A DNA stretch of 64,000 nt from FEN-1219 sp036563665 (GCA_036563665.1 DATCLY010000093.1:62001-126000); one strand, 5' to 3'; counted from the first letter of the stretch, positions 32,742-41,992 are shown. Program-made: numbers and translations. The notes: generated by a model not told the origin, from the sequence alone.

Positions 32742-33296
32742 TCAGCGCTCTTCGCGGGCGGGGATCAGCATTTTCGCGAAGGTGCCGTCCTGGTTGAACG
32801 CGGCGTGCTTGTAGACGCCGCCCAAGTGCAGGATGGTGGCCACGATGATCACGCGCGCGCTCCACACGTGCACTGTGTGCATCGCCTCGAGCATCCCGAG
32901 GCTCGTGGGCAAAGGGCTCGGGATGGTGAACCAGTCGAACACGTAGATCGCATTGCCGCCCGACCACACCATCAAGGGCCCCGAGATCAGCTGGAGGGCG
33001 ATGGCGATCAGCAGCGCGAAGTGCACGTACTTGCCGATCAGGAAAAACGGCCCCCTCTGCTTCGGCAGCGGCCCCGGGTGGCCCTTCGCGAAGCGCCACA
33101 CGATGCGTGCCCAGAGGAAGAGGTACGCGCAGATCGCGATGGACGTGTGCAGCCGCACCATGCGCTGGTAGTCGGCGCCCTCCTCGGTGCCGATGGTGCT
33201 GCCGATGAACCACAGCGTCAGCACGACGATCGCCGTGATCCAGTGAAACGCAATCGAGAGCCAGCCGTAGCCGGTGCGTGTGTCTGCTATCGCCAT
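32742..33296 (-). CDS. Cytochrome b561 family protein
   Basis: A 184-residue inner-membrane dihaem cytochrome with four transmembrane helices. Histidines suited to haem ligation are in LSIAFHWITAIVV, MVRLHTSIAICAY, HTVHVWSARVIIV and ILHLGGVYKHA. Such proteins pass electrons between the quinone pool and periplasmic partners or superoxide. The sequence GHPGPLPKQRGPFFLIGKYVHFALLIAIALQLISGPLMVW is typical of the proteobacterial subgroup (quoted here in parts GHPGPLPK, YVHFALLIAIALQL and SGPLMVW as key stretches). No ribosome site is evident. YceI downstream is a frequent genomic partner. Confidence 0.92.
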   Translation of the reverse strand: MAIADTRTGYGWLSIAFHWITAIVVLTLWFIGSTIGTEEGADYQRMVRLHTSIAICAYLFLWARIVWRFAKGHPGPLPKQRGPFFLIGKYVHFALLIAIALQLISGPLMVWSGGNAIYVFDWFTIPSPLPTSLGMLEAMHTVHVWSARVIIVATILHLGGVYKHAAFNQDGTFAKMLIPAREER

Positions 33297-33387
33297 GCCG
33301 TCGGGCGGCCCCGCGGCCTTCCTGGCCTCGCTCCGCCGCGGGCATAGCGGCGGGCGCGGCGCCCGTAAGCCCCAGTACCGCTGGAAA

Positions 33388-33591
33388 TCAACGCAGCAAA
33401 AAGGTCAGCAAGAATAGCACGAGCTTGAAGTTGAGGAGCTTGAGCCCCTTGCGCGCCTCCGCGGGAGTGAGACGCGCCGTCATCGGCATGGTTCCGAACA
33501 CCTTGCCCTTGATGAGCAGCTCGTTGCCGCGACGCTCGAGGCCGCTCACCTGCATGAGCGGGGTGTTGTCGGTGGAGTAGAGCGTCATCAT
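33388..33591 (-). CDS. Small hypothetical protein with C-terminal membrane segment
   Basis: A 67-residue product: TLYSTDNTPLMQVSGLERRG, NELLIKGKVFGTMPMTARLT, PAEARKGLKLLNFKLVLFLL. The first part is a short beta-like domain (ELLIKGKVFGTMPMTARL), the last 15 residues are hydrophobic and end in Arg, suggesting a tail anchor. I have seen similar small proteins beside FAD oxidoreductase and SnoaL-like genes but know no function. Starts ATG 33591 or 33588. It lies 37 bases from the stop of the oxidoreductase gene, upstream of the b561 gene. Confidence 0.6.
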   Translation of the reverse strand: MMTLYSTDNTPLMQVSGLERRGNELLIKGKVFGTMPMTARLTPAEARKGLKLLNFKLVLFLLTFLLR

Positions 33592-33628
33592 GGGCGGCGC
33601 TCCCCGTCCTGGCGAATGGCGTCTTCCC

Positions 33629-35203
33629 TCACGTGCGCGATCCCACCTTCTCGAAATCGAGCCCCAGATCGTCGAACAGCCGGACGGCCGCCGCGCGGCC
33701 CGCGCCGAACACGCCGCCGCCGGGATGCTGGAACGGCCCCACGAGATAGAGCCGCTCGCAGCCCGGCACCACGTTGAACCCGAGATCCGGGGTGGGGCGG
33801 TGCGCGCCGTATTGATAGGTGACGGAGGCGATGCCGTGCAAGTCGCCCCGGCGGAAGGAGGACGACGTGCGCTCCATGTCCACGGGGCTGTCGCAGTGGT
33901 AGGCGATCACGTTGCCTTCCACGTTATCCACGAATTTCTCCATGTGGGAGAGCATCCGCTTCGCATACTCGTGCTTGACGTCGTCCCAGTGGCGTCCGTC
34001 GGCGCGCTCGTAAGGCACGTAGTCCCACACGTGCATGGTGGCCTTGCCGGGGGGCGCCCGCGAGGGATCGAACATCGTGAGCGAGCCCAGGCCCACGAGC
34101 GGGTAGTCGGAGAGCTCGCCGTAGCGCAGGTTGTCGAACGACTTGCGCAGCGTGTCGTAGCGGGTGGGCAGGAGCTCGATCATCACGGCGCGCACGTGAT
34201 CGCCCGCACGGAACTTGAGCGGCGCCTCGAGCGCGGCATGCACGGTGATGCAGGCGATGTCCGAGATCTGGGTGCGCTCGGCGTCTTGCACGATCTGCGG
34301 GTCCAGGCCCTCCACCATATTGCCGATGTCGTGCGGGTGAATCGCCGCGATCACGGCGTCCTTGGCCTCGAAATCGCGCCCGTCCTTGGTGTGCACGCCC
34401 ACGGCGCGGCCGTTCTTCACGAGGATGCGGTCGACGTCCGTCTCGCCCCGCACCTCGCCGCCGTGGCTCATGATGCACGCGATGAGCGCGTCCGTGAGCT
34501 TGCCAGACCCGCCAACCGGCACGCCGATGCCGTAGGCCTCGAGGAAGCCCACGAACACGAAGAGCCCCATGCCGGTGGCCTTCTCGTCGGGCGACACTAG
34601 GTTCTCGCCGGCCACGCGGGCGAAATGCATGCGCACGCGGTCGTGCTCGAACAGGCTGCACAGGAGGTCGTGCGAGCTCATCTGCATGTAGCGCCAGAGC
34701 TCGCGGCCCTCGCGGCTCTGATCGAGCATGGCGTAAGTCGCGCCGAGCGGCGTGGGCTGCGTGTAGAGCGACGCCGCGATCATGGGCAAGTAGCCCGCGG
34801 CCTTGTCCGCCACCCAGCGATAGGCTTCGGCGTCCTTCTTCGAGAAGCGGGCGATCTCGGCGCACGTGCGCTCGCGGTCGCGGTAGAGGCCCAAGGTCGC
34901 GCCGTCCTCGAACACCGACATCATCGGCAGCTCGGGAAAGACGTATTTCAAACCGTGCTTCGACTTGAGCCCGAGCTCGTCGTTCTTCAGCAGCGGATTG
35001 GCCTGGATGAAGATGTGCGCCATCGAGTGCTGGTCGTGGCGGAACCCGGGCACGGTGAGCTCGCGAGTGACCACGCCGCCGCCGAACCAGGGGTTGCGCT
35101 CGAGCACGAGCACCTTCTTGCCGGCCGCGGCGGCGTAGGCCGCCGCCACCAGGCCGTTGTGGCCGGAGCCCACGGCCACGATGTCGTAGCTGCCGTCCTT
35201 CAT
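33629..35203 (-). CDS. Phytoene-desaturase-like FAD oxidoreductase
   Basis: A 524-residue NAD(P)/FAD-dependent oxidoreductase of the CrtI/phytoene dehydrogenase-like family. The dinucleotide fold is YDIVAVGSGHNGLVAAAYAAAAGKKVLVLERN (G-x-G-x-x-G then Glu; key residues GSGHNG and the terminal E). The C-terminal FAD segment is LYLVGPFQHPGGGVFGAGRAAAVRLFDDLG. No carotenoid synthesis genes (crtB, crtE) are nearby, so it more likely oxidises another hydrophobic substrate. It follows the SnoaL-like gene by 29 bases and uses GAGG before ATG 35203. Such pairs occur in steroid or lipid-degrading proteobacteria; that link is inference. Confidence 0.9.
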   Translation of the reverse strand: MKDGSYDIVAVGSGHNGLVAAAYAAAAGKKVLVLERNPWFGGGVVTRELTVPGFRHDQHSMAHIFIQANPLLKNDELGLKSKHGLKYVFPELPMMSVFEDGATLGLYRDRERTCAEIARFSKKDAEAYRWVADKAAGYLPMIAASLYTQPTPLGATYAMLDQSREGRELWRYMQMSSHDLLCSLFEHDRVRMHFARVAGENLVSPDEKATGMGLFVFVGFLEAYGIGVPVGGSGKLTDALIACIMSHGGEVRGETDVDRILVKNGRAVGVHTKDGRDFEAKDAVIAAIHPHDIGNMVEGLDPQIVQDAERTQISDIACITVHAALEAPLKFRAGDHVRAVMIELLPTRYDTLRKSFDNLRYGELSDYPLVGLGSLTMFDPSRAPPGKATMHVWDYVPYERADGRHWDDVKHEYAKRMLSHMEKFVDNVEGNVIAYHCDSPVDMERTSSSFRRGDLHGIASVTYQYGAHRPTPDLGFNVVPGCERLYLVGPFQHPGGGVFGAGRAAAVRLFDDLGLDFEKVGSRT

Positions 35204-35232
35204 CTTTCGCCTCGTCGACCGCGCGATGCGCG

Positions 35233-35643
35233 TCAGAGCTTCATGTCGAGCTGCTTGAGAATGTAGCCCGTGTCCATGTACTCCCGCAGCGCGTAGATCT
35301 TGTCGTCGCGGATCTCGATGATCCACGCGTACCGGTTGTGGTACTCCTTGCCGTTCGCGAGCTGGCCGTGCGCCTCCGTCTCGGCCGCCACCCATTCGTC
35401 CTTGCCGAAGATGCGCAGGATCTCGATCTTCGGGTCGCCGGGCACGAAGAGCCCCCGCACGGGCTTCAGAAACTCGTCGATGATCTTGTCCCGCCCGCGC
35501 GTGATGCCGGCGCCGGGGATGGAGCGCCCCGTCGCCTCCCAGCTCCCGTCGGGATGGATCAGCGGCCGGAGCGCCTCGAGGTCGCCGGTGGAGAGCGTCT
35601 CGAAGAACTGTCTCGCGAGGAATTCGTTGCGCGTCTCTGCCAT
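35233..35643 (-). CDS. SnoaL-like / NTF2-fold protein
   Basis: A 136-residue cone-shaped NTF2-fold protein: EFLARQFFETLSTGDLEALRPLIHPDGSWEATG, then GRDKIIDEFLKPV, WVAAETEAHGQLANGKEYHNRYAWIIEIRDDKIYALREYMDT (key parts AHGQLANGKEYHNRYAW and IYALREYMDT). The family includes ketosteroid isomerases, polyketide cyclases and dehydratases. It precedes the FAD oxidoreductase by 29 bases, and the two probably act in one pathway on a hydrophobic substrate. TATGCT on this strand (35678-35673) is a possible -10 box. Catalytic residues cannot be assigned safely. Confidence 0.87.
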   Translation of the reverse strand: MAETRNEFLARQFFETLSTGDLEALRPLIHPDGSWEATGRSIPGAGITRGRDKIIDEFLKPVRGLFVPGDPKIEILRIFGKDEWVAAETEAHGQLANGKEYHNRYAWIIEIRDDKIYALREYMDTGYILKQLDMKL

Positions 35644-35685
35644 GGCTCGTCGGCGATTCGTGACTCGCGGGTAGCATACCATCGG

Positions 35686-35714
35686 TTCACTCCGCCGCCG
35701 CCGTCCGCTAGACT
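35686..35714 (+). promoter_or_regulatory. Putative promoter of the MATE gene
   Basis: TTCACT (35686-35691) and TAGACT (35709-35714) are spaced by 17 bases and lie about 85 bases before the GTG start of the MATE gene. Confidence 0.4.
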
Positions 35715-35797
35715 TCCGCGTCCCGGCGAGCGCGCGGCTCGCCGATTTTTTTATCGGCCGCCGTCCGTCGCGGCCGAGGGGGATTTGGAGCTTCACG

Positions 35798-37231
35798 GTG
35801 AACGTCGAGGCCGGAACCGAGCAAGGCGTCGCGGCGCGAGGGCGCTTTCGGCGCGGCTGGTCGCTCGTGCGCGAGGCGCTCGCCGGGCACGAGCGCGACT
35901 ACACGCAGGGCGGCGTGGGCCGGGCCGTGCTGCTCCTCGCCATCCCGATGATGCTCGAGATGGCGATGGAGTCGCTGTTCGCCATCGTCGACATCTTCTT
36001 CGTGTCGAGCCTCGGGGCCGACGCCATCGCCGCGGTGGGGCTCACGGAGGCCGTGCTCACGCTGCTCTACGCCGTGGCCGTGGGGTTGAGCATGGGCGTG
36101 ACGGCGCTCGTCGCCCGCCGCATCGGCGAGGGGGACCCGGACGCGGCCGCGCGCGTGGCGGGGCAGACGATCTGGGTGGGCGTGCTCGCGAGCGCCGTCA
36201 TCGGCGTGGCCGGCGTGGTCTACGCGGAGGAGCTCCTGGTGCTCATGGGCGCGACGCCTTCGGTGGTGGAGCAGGGCACCGCGTTCACGGCGCTCATGCT
36301 GGGCGGCTCCGCCACGATCCTGTTGCTGTTCCTGCTGAACGCCATCTTCCGCGGCGCCGGCAACGCGGCGCTCGCGATGCGCGTGCTGTGGCTCGCGAAC
36401 GGCATCAACATCGTGCTCGATCCGTGCCTGATCTACGGCTGGGGGCCGTTCCCGGAGCTCGGCCTCACGGGCGCCGCGGTGGCTACCAACATCGGTCGCG
36501 GCATCGGCGTGCTGTACGCCTTCTACTATCTGATCGTCGGCGCCGGCAAGCTGGATCTCGAGCTCAAGCACCTCGCGCTCGCCGTGCGCGTGATGCTGAG
36601 GCTCCTGCGCGTGTCCGCGGGCGGTGTGCTGCAGTTCGTCATCGCCACCTCGAGCTACATCGTGCTCATGCGCATCGTGTCCGATTACGGCAGCGCCGCG
36701 GTGGCCGGCTACACGGTGGCGATCCGGGTGGTGATGTTCACGTTCCTTCCGGCCTGGGGCCTCTCCAACGCCACGGCCACGCTCGTGGGGCAGAACCTGG
36801 GCGCCGCCCGCCCGCAGCGCGCCGAGGAATCCGTGTGGTGCGCGGCGAAGTACAACGTCTTGTTCATGGTGGCGATCGCCGTCGTGTTCATCGCCGCGCC
36901 GGAGCCGGTGATCCGCATCTTCAGCGACGAGCCGGGGGTGCTCGAGCACGGCGCGGAGTGCCTGCGCATCGTCGCGTACGGCTACGGCTTCTACGCGGTG
37001 GGCATGATCGTCATCCAGGCGTTCAACGGCGCGGGCGACACCGACACTCCCACGTGGGTGAACCTGGGCTGCTTCTGGTTCTTCCAGCTGCCGCTCGCGT
37101 ACCTGCTCGCGGAGCACCTAGGGCTCGGGCCGAGCGGCGTCTTCTGGGCGGTGGCGATCGCCGAGTCCACCATGGCCGTCGTCGCCGTCGTGCTGTTCCG
37201 CCGCGGGCGCTGGAAGCTCAAGGTCGTTTGA
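35798..37231 (+). CDS. MATE family efflux transporter
   Basis: A 477-residue inner-membrane pump with 12 predicted helices in two MatE repeats. The first opens with GGVGRAVLLLAIPMMLEMAMESLFAIVDIFFVSSLGADAIAAVGLTE (key: IPMMLEM and VDIFFVSSLGADAIAAVG), and the second contains LQFVIATSSYIVLMRIVSDYGSAAVAGYTVAIRV and GAARPQRAEESVWCAAKYN. MATE proteins export cationic drugs or metabolites in exchange for Na+ or H+. The start is GTG 35798. The last 114 bases lie opposite the 3' end of the AI-2E permease gene, so the two genes overlap tail to tail. Confidence 0.93.
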   Translation: MNVEAGTEQGVAARGRFRRGWSLVREALAGHERDYTQGGVGRAVLLLAIPMMLEMAMESLFAIVDIFFVSSLGADAIAAVGLTEAVLTLLYAVAVGLSMGVTALVARRIGEGDPDAAARVAGQTIWVGVLASAVIGVAGVVYAEELLVLMGATPSVVEQGTAFTALMLGGSATILLLFLLNAIFRGAGNAALAMRVLWLANGINIVLDPCLIYGWGPFPELGLTGAAVATNIGRGIGVLYAFYYLIVGAGKLDLELKHLALAVRVMLRLLRVSAGGVLQFVIATSSYIVLMRIVSDYGSAAVAGYTVAIRVVMFTFLPAWGLSNATATLVGQNLGAARPQRAEESVWCAAKYNVLFMVAIAVVFIAAPEPVIRIFSDEPGVLEHGAECLRIVAYGYGFYAVGMIVIQAFNGAGDTDTPTWVNLGCFWFFQLPLAYLLAEHLGLGPSGVFWAVAIAESTMAVVAVVLFRRGRWKLKVV

Positions 37232-38335
37232 GGCCGCGGCGGCGGCGGCCGAGGCGGGCGACGGCGCCTCTTCGTCCTCGTCGCCCACGAATTCCTCCTG
37301 GGCCATGTGCCACACGCTCAGGAAGAACGCGGCGATGATGGGGCCGATGATGATGCCGGCGAGGCCGAACGCGGCGAGGCCGCCGAGCGTCGCGAGCAGG
37401 ATCAGGTAATCCGGCATGCGCGTGTCGCGCCCCACGAGAATGGGGCGCAGCACGTTATCCACCAGGCCGATGCCGAGCACGCCCACGGCGAGCAGGATCA
37501 CGGCCGACAGGATCTGGCCGTTAACGAACAGGTAGATCGTGGCCGGCACCCACACGAGCCCCGGACCGATGGCGGGCAGGATGGACAAGATCGTCATCAC
37601 CACGCCCCAGAGCAGCGCGCCGCCGATCCCGAGGAAGGCGAAGGTGACGCCGCCGATCGTGCCCTGGACGATCCCCACCACGAGCGTGCCCTTGATCGTC
37701 GCGCGCGACACCTCCGCGAAGCGCTGCAGCAGGTGTCGCTCGCGCGCGTCGCCGAGCGGCAGCGCGCGCACGAGGCCCTCGAGCAGCCCCGGGCCGTCGC
37801 GCAGGAAGAAGAACAGCAGATAGAGCATCAGGAAGAAGAACACGGTGATCCGCAGCGTGTCCTGGCCGATCGCGAGCGCACGCGACGCGATGAGCCTGGA
37901 GAGCTGCACCGCGCCGGCGGCGAGCTGGCTCTCGAGGCGCTCTGGATCGAGCCCCGCGCGCTCGAGCAGGCTCGCCACGAGCGGCAGGCGCTGCTGCAGG
38001 CCGCGGTAGATCTCGTTCACGCCGAGATCCCCGGTGTCGATACGCGCGAAGAGCGCGGTCGCCTCGGCCGTCACGGCCGTGGCGATGCCGATGAGCGGCA
38101 GGATCACGATCACCACCACGAGCAGCACGCTGGTCAGCGCCGCGAGCGACGAGCGTCCCCGCATCCAGCGCTCGATCCGCGCGTGGACCGGAAACACCAC
38201 GATCCCGAGCGCCACGGCCCAGAACACGGGCTGGAGAAAGCCGCGCACGAGCCACAGGAAGGCGCCGGTGATCCCGACCAGCAAGGCGAAGAAGAACGCT
38301 TTCTGCACGGTGGTGGGATTCATGGCTCTTCTCAT
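37118..38335 (-). CDS. AI-2E family (PerM/YdiK-like) permease
   Basis: A 405-residue membrane protein of the AI-2 exporter/PerM family with about eight helices. It opens with NPTTVQKAFFFALLVGITGAFLWLVRGFLQPVFWAVALGIVVFPVH (key: GFLQPVFWAVALGIV) and has the conserved C-terminal half GIGGALLWGVVMTILSILPAIGPGLVW, VDNVLRPILVG and GLAGIIIGPIIAAFF. The last 60 residues (GDEDEEAPSPASAAAAAAS and beyond) are charged, low-complexity and read antisense through the end of the MATE gene. ATG 38335 overlaps the stop of the upstream SLC13 gene (ATGA); ATG 38323 is an alternative. Substrates in this family are mostly unproven (autoinducer-2 or Na+/H+ antiport). Confidence 0.88.
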   Translation of the reverse strand: MRRAMNPTTVQKAFFFALLVGITGAFLWLVRGFLQPVFWAVALGIVVFPVHARIERWMRGRSSLAALTSVLLVVVIVILPLIGIATAVTAEATALFARIDTGDLGVNEIYRGLQQRLPLVASLLERAGLDPERLESQLAAGAVQLSRLIASRALAIGQDTLRITVFFFLMLYLLFFFLRDGPGLLEGLVRALPLGDARERHLLQRFAEVSRATIKGTLVVGIVQGTIGGVTFAFLGIGGALLWGVVMTILSILPAIGPGLVWVPATIYLFVNGQILSAVILLAVGVLGIGLVDNVLRPILVGRDTRMPDYLILLATLGGLAAFGLAGIIIGPIIAAFFLSVWHMAQEEFVGDEDEEAPSPASAAAAAASNDLELPAPAAEQHDGDDGHGGLGDRHRPEDAARPEP

Positions 38336-40134
38336 AGATAGAGCGCGGGCAGCACGACCGAGAGCACGGCCCAGAGGATGATCTGGAGGGGGATGCCCGC
38401 GCGGAAGAAGTCCGCGAACTTGTAGCCGCCGGCGCTGAACACGAGCAGGTTGGTCTGATAGCCGATGGGCGTGAGGTAGCTCATGTTCGAGCCGAACATG
38501 ACGGCGAGCACGAAGGGCATGGCCGGCAGCCCGAGCTGATTCGCCACGCTGATGGCGATGGGCGTGGAGATGATGGCGACGGCGTTGTTGGTCACCACCT
38601 CCGTGAGCAGCGCGGTCACGAGCAGCAGGCCGCTCACCACGGCGGCGGGCGGCAGGTCCTCCACGGCCGAGACGAACGCGTAGGCGATGAAGTCGGCGGC
38701 GCCCGTGGTCTGCAGCGCGAGGCCGAGCCCCAAGCTCGTTACGATGATCAGCACCAGCCGCGTGTCGAGCGCGCCCCACGCCTCGTCCCAGGCCACCACG
38801 CGGCCCACCAGCATGAGCGCCGCGCCGACCAGCGCGCTCACGCTGATCGGCACGAAGCCGAACGCCGCCACGAGCACCACGCCGAGCAGAATGCCCACGG
38901 CGAGCGGCGCCTTCGCCGTGCGCGGCACCTGGATGTTGCGGTCGAGGATCAGCAGGTGCTCGTGCTCGCGCAGCTCCTGGATGTCCTGCTTGCGGCCCTG
39001 CACGAGCAGCACGTCGCCCGTCTCGAGCACCGGGTCGCCCGCGTCCTCGATGGACATCATCGTCTGCCGTCCGTGCTGATGGAGGCCCACGGGGAAGAGC
39101 TTGCCGAGCGTCGCGTTCCTGAGCTCCGAGAGCCGCCTCCGATGCAGCGGCGACGTCTGCGTGACGACGATCTCCACGAGCCGCTGGTCCGGCGCGCGCA
39201 GCAGGTCGGACTCCTCGAACCCGCCGCCGAAGGAATCCTGCAGGCGCTTGATGGCTTCCGGCGTGCCCCGCACGTACACGCGGTCCCCCGGCCGCAGCGT
39301 CAGCGAGGGCAGGCGCACGAGGTCCACGTTGCCGCGCTGCACGCGGTCGATGCGGATCTCGCGATCGAGGAGCTTCATCACGGCGGCGAGCGTCTGACCG
39401 GCGAAGGGGCTGCCATCGGTGACGTCGACGATCGACTGGAACACGCGCGGGGAGGTGCCCGCGAGCGGCGACGGGCGGTCGGGCAGGAGCCGCGGGGCGA
39501 GCAGCCACAGATAGAGGATCCCGGCCGCGGCCGCGATGCTCGCGGGCAGCACGAAGTCGAAGATGGCGAACGACGGGCCGCCGAGCTGCGCGGACAGGGT
39601 GGCCACGAGCAGATTGGTGGACGTGCCGATCGTCGTGCTCATGCCGCCGATGATCGTCGCGAACCCCACGGGCAGCAGCATGCGGGACGGCGGCATGCCG
39701 ATGCGGTGCGCCATGCCCACGAGGATCGGCAGCAGCATCACCACGATCGGCGTGTTGTTCGCGAACGCGCTGATGAACGCCGCCACCAGCAGCGTCGCGA
39801 GCAGCGCGAGCCCGCGATTGAAGAGCCAGAGCCGCGCGAGCAGCCGGCCGAGCGGGCGCAGCGCTCCGCTCGCCTCCACGCCCTTGGCGATGACCAGGAG
39901 CAGGCAGATCGTGATCAGCGCCTCGTTGCCGAACGCCCGCATGAAATCGGTGCCGTCGAGCTCGAGGCTGCCGCGTTCGCTGGGGCTCGTGTAGGGGAAC
40001 ACGGTGAAGCCGAGCACGAGGATGAAGAGCACGGCGAGACACGTGTACTCGATCGGTACCCGTTCGCGCGTGAACATCAGCAACGCGCCGAACGTCACCA
40101 GCAGGGTGGTCAGACCTTGGGGTTCGAGCTCCAC
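38332..40134 (-). CDS. SLC13/DASS transporter with two TrkA-C domains (copy 2)
   Basis: A 600-residue membrane protein. N-terminal helices carry the first DASS half with FISAFANNTPIVVMLLP and GGMSTTIGTSTNLLV, the S-N-T/NNTP signature of Na+-coupled anion transporters. Residues about 215-400 form two cytoplasmic TrkA-C (RCK_C) domains (LVRLPSLTLRPGDRVYVRGTPEAI and VLETGDVLLVQGRKQDIQEL). The second half has LTEVVTNNAVAIISTPIA and TPIGYQTNLLVFSAGGYKFADFFRAG. Substrates are likely sulfate, dicarboxylates or similar. It lies 7 bases after a close paralogue and overlaps the AI-2E permease start, so all are cotranscribed. Confidence 0.9.
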   Translation of the reverse strand: MELEPQGLTTLLVTFGALLMFTRERVPIEYTCLAVLFILVLGFTVFPYTSPSERGSLELDGTDFMRAFGNEALITICLLLVIAKGVEASGALRPLGRLLARLWLFNRGLALLATLLVAAFISAFANNTPIVVMLLPILVGMAHRIGMPPSRMLLPVGFATIIGGMSTTIGTSTNLLVATLSAQLGGPSFAIFDFVLPASIAAAAGILYLWLLAPRLLPDRPSPLAGTSPRVFQSIVDVTDGSPFAGQTLAAVMKLLDREIRIDRVQRGNVDLVRLPSLTLRPGDRVYVRGTPEAIKRLQDSFGGGFEESDLLRAPDQRLVEIVVTQTSPLHRRRLSELRNATLGKLFPVGLHQHGRQTMMSIEDAGDPVLETGDVLLVQGRKQDIQELREHEHLLILDRNIQVPRTAKAPLAVGILLGVVLVAAFGFVPISVSALVGAALMLVGRVVAWDEAWGALDTRLVLIIVTSLGLGLALQTTGAADFIAYAFVSAVEDLPPAAVVSGLLLVTALLTEVVTNNAVAIISTPIAISVANQLGLPAMPFVLAVMFGSNMSYLTPIGYQTNLLVFSAGGYKFADFFRAGIPLQIILWAVLSVVLPALYL

Positions 40135-40141
40135 GCGATGC

Positions 40142-41992
40142 CTACAGATAAAGGATCGACAGCGCGGCCGAGAGCGTCAGCCACATCACGACCAAGAGCG
40201 GCGCGCCCACGCGGAAGAAGTCGCCGAACTTGTAGCCGCCGGCCGTGAACACCAGCAGGTTCGTCTGGTAGCCGATAGGCGTGATGAATCCCACGTTGGC
40301 GCCGAACAGCACGGCGATCACGAACGGGAACGCGGGCACGCCGAGCTGCTCGGCGATGCCGATGCCGATGGGCGTGCAGATCACCGCCACCGCATTGTTG
40401 CTGATGAGCTCGTTCAGGAGCGCCATCATGAGCAGGAAGGCGCTGAGAATGATCGGCGGCGACAGGTCGTGCGCCATCGCGACGAAGCGCTCCGCGATCC
40501 AGGTGGTGGCGCCCGTGCCGGAGAGCATCGTGCCGAGCCCGAGGCTCGTCACGATCACGAGCACGAGCCGCGTGTCGATGGCGGACCACGCCTCGTCCCA
40601 GTGGAGGCAGCGCGTGGCGAGCATGGCCACCACGCCGGCGAGGGCGGCCACGAGGATCGGCACCACGTCGAAGGCCGCCGCGAGCACCACGCCCGCGAGG
40701 ATGGCCGTCGCGAACGGCGCCTGGGCCGTGCGGGGCACGTTGATCGTGCGGTCGAGCACCAGCACGTTGTGCGCCTGCTTCAGGCGCTGGATGTCGCGCG
40801 CGTGCCCCTGCATGAGCAGCACGTCGCCGGTGTCGAGCACGGGATCGCCCGCCTCCTCGATGGGGATCATCTCGCGCGGGCCCGGCCGCTGGATGGCAAC
40901 GGGGTAGAGATCGCCGAGCACGCCGCGCTGCAGCTCGGAGAGCCGCTTGCCGAGCAGGGGCGAGGTGTTCGTCACGACGATCTCCGCGAGCCGCTGATCC
41001 CGCCCGCGGCGCATGTGCCCGGTGGGGAAGCTGCCCCCAGCGGCATCCTGGATGCGCTTGATGGACTCCGCCGAGCCGCGGATGTGGAGCTTGTCGCCCG
41101 GGCGCAAGGTGAGCGACGGCAGGCGCACGATCTCGAGCCCGCGCCGCTGGACGCGCTCGAGGCGCGTGGGGCCCTCCATGAGGCGCGTCACTTCCGACAG
41201 CGGCCGGCCGACGAGCTTGCTGTCGTCGTTGACCTCCACCACGGCGTAGAAGACGCGCGGCGCGCCGGCCGCGAGCGGCGACGGCCGATCCTGCAGCAGC
41301 CGCGGCGCCACGAGCCACAGATAGGTGAGGCCCACCGCGGCGCCGATGGCGGCCGGCAGCAGGAAGTCGAACATGCCGATCGGCGGCAGGCCCATGTCCG
41401 CGGCGACGCCCGCCACGAGCAGATTGGTCGACGAGCCGATCGTGGTCGTCATGCCGCCGATCGTGGTGGCGAAGCAGAACGGCATGAGCACGCGCGACGG
41501 CGCCAAGCCCACGCGATGCGCCACGCCCACGAGCATCGGCAGCAGCATCACGACGATCGGCGTGTTGTTCATGAACGCGCTGATCGTGGCGGTGACGCCG
41601 AGCGTGAAGAGCATCGCGAGCGTGCGGTTGCGCGACCAGAGCCGCACCAGCAGCCGGCCCAAGGGGCGCAGCACGCCGCTCACCTCCACGCCCTTCGCCA
41701 CGATGAGCAGCAGGCAGATGGTGATCAGCGCCTCGTTGCCGAAGGCGAGCAGGAAGTCCGTGCCGCGCAGGGTGGGCTCCGCAGGGCCGAGCTCCACCTC
41801 GCCCGGCACGTCCTGCAGCAGCGGCGACTCGTGCGCTACGGGCGAGTAATACGGGAAGAGCTCGAACCCGAGCACCATGACGACGAGCACGGCGAGGCAC
41901 GAGTACTCGAGCGGGATGCGCTCGCGCGTGAAGAGGAACAGCGCGCCAAGCGTGAGCAGCATGGCGGCCATCCCGTGGGGCTCAAGCGGCAC
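40142..41992 (-). CDS. SLC13/DASS transporter with two TrkA-C domains (copy 1)
   Basis: A 616-residue paralogue of the neighbouring protein, alike from the first residues (PLEPHGMAAMLLTLGALFLFTRER) to the last (FTAGGYKFGDFFRVGAPLLV). Anion-transporter signatures are ISAFMNNTPIVVMLLP, IGGMTTTIGSSTNLLV and LNELISNNAVAVICTP. TrkA-C domains occupy about residues 230-410. It has a 10-20 residue extra loop near residue 55 (SPLLQDVPGEVELGPAEP) that copy 2 lacks. The start is GTG 41992, directly behind the rarA stop codon; homology with copy 2 supports this start. Two tandem copies suggest different substrates or a heteromer. Confidence 0.9.
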   Translation of the reverse strand: MPLEPHGMAAMLLTLGALFLFTRERIPLEYSCLAVLVVMVLGFELFPYYSPVAHESPLLQDVPGEVELGPAEPTLRGTDFLLAFGNEALITICLLLIVAKGVEVSGVLRPLGRLLVRLWSRNRTLAMLFTLGVTATISAFMNNTPIVVMLLPMLVGVAHRVGLAPSRVLMPFCFATTIGGMTTTIGSSTNLLVAGVAADMGLPPIGMFDFLLPAAIGAAVGLTYLWLVAPRLLQDRPSPLAAGAPRVFYAVVEVNDDSKLVGRPLSEVTRLMEGPTRLERVQRRGLEIVRLPSLTLRPGDKLHIRGSAESIKRIQDAAGGSFPTGHMRRGRDQRLAEIVVTNTSPLLGKRLSELQRGVLGDLYPVAIQRPGPREMIPIEEAGDPVLDTGDVLLMQGHARDIQRLKQAHNVLVLDRTINVPRTAQAPFATAILAGVVLAAAFDVVPILVAALAGVVAMLATRCLHWDEAWSAIDTRLVLVIVTSLGLGTMLSGTGATTWIAERFVAMAHDLSPPIILSAFLLMMALLNELISNNAVAVICTPIGIGIAEQLGVPAFPFVIAVLFGANVGFITPIGYQTNLLVFTAGGYKFGDFFRVGAPLLVVMWLTLSAALSILYL

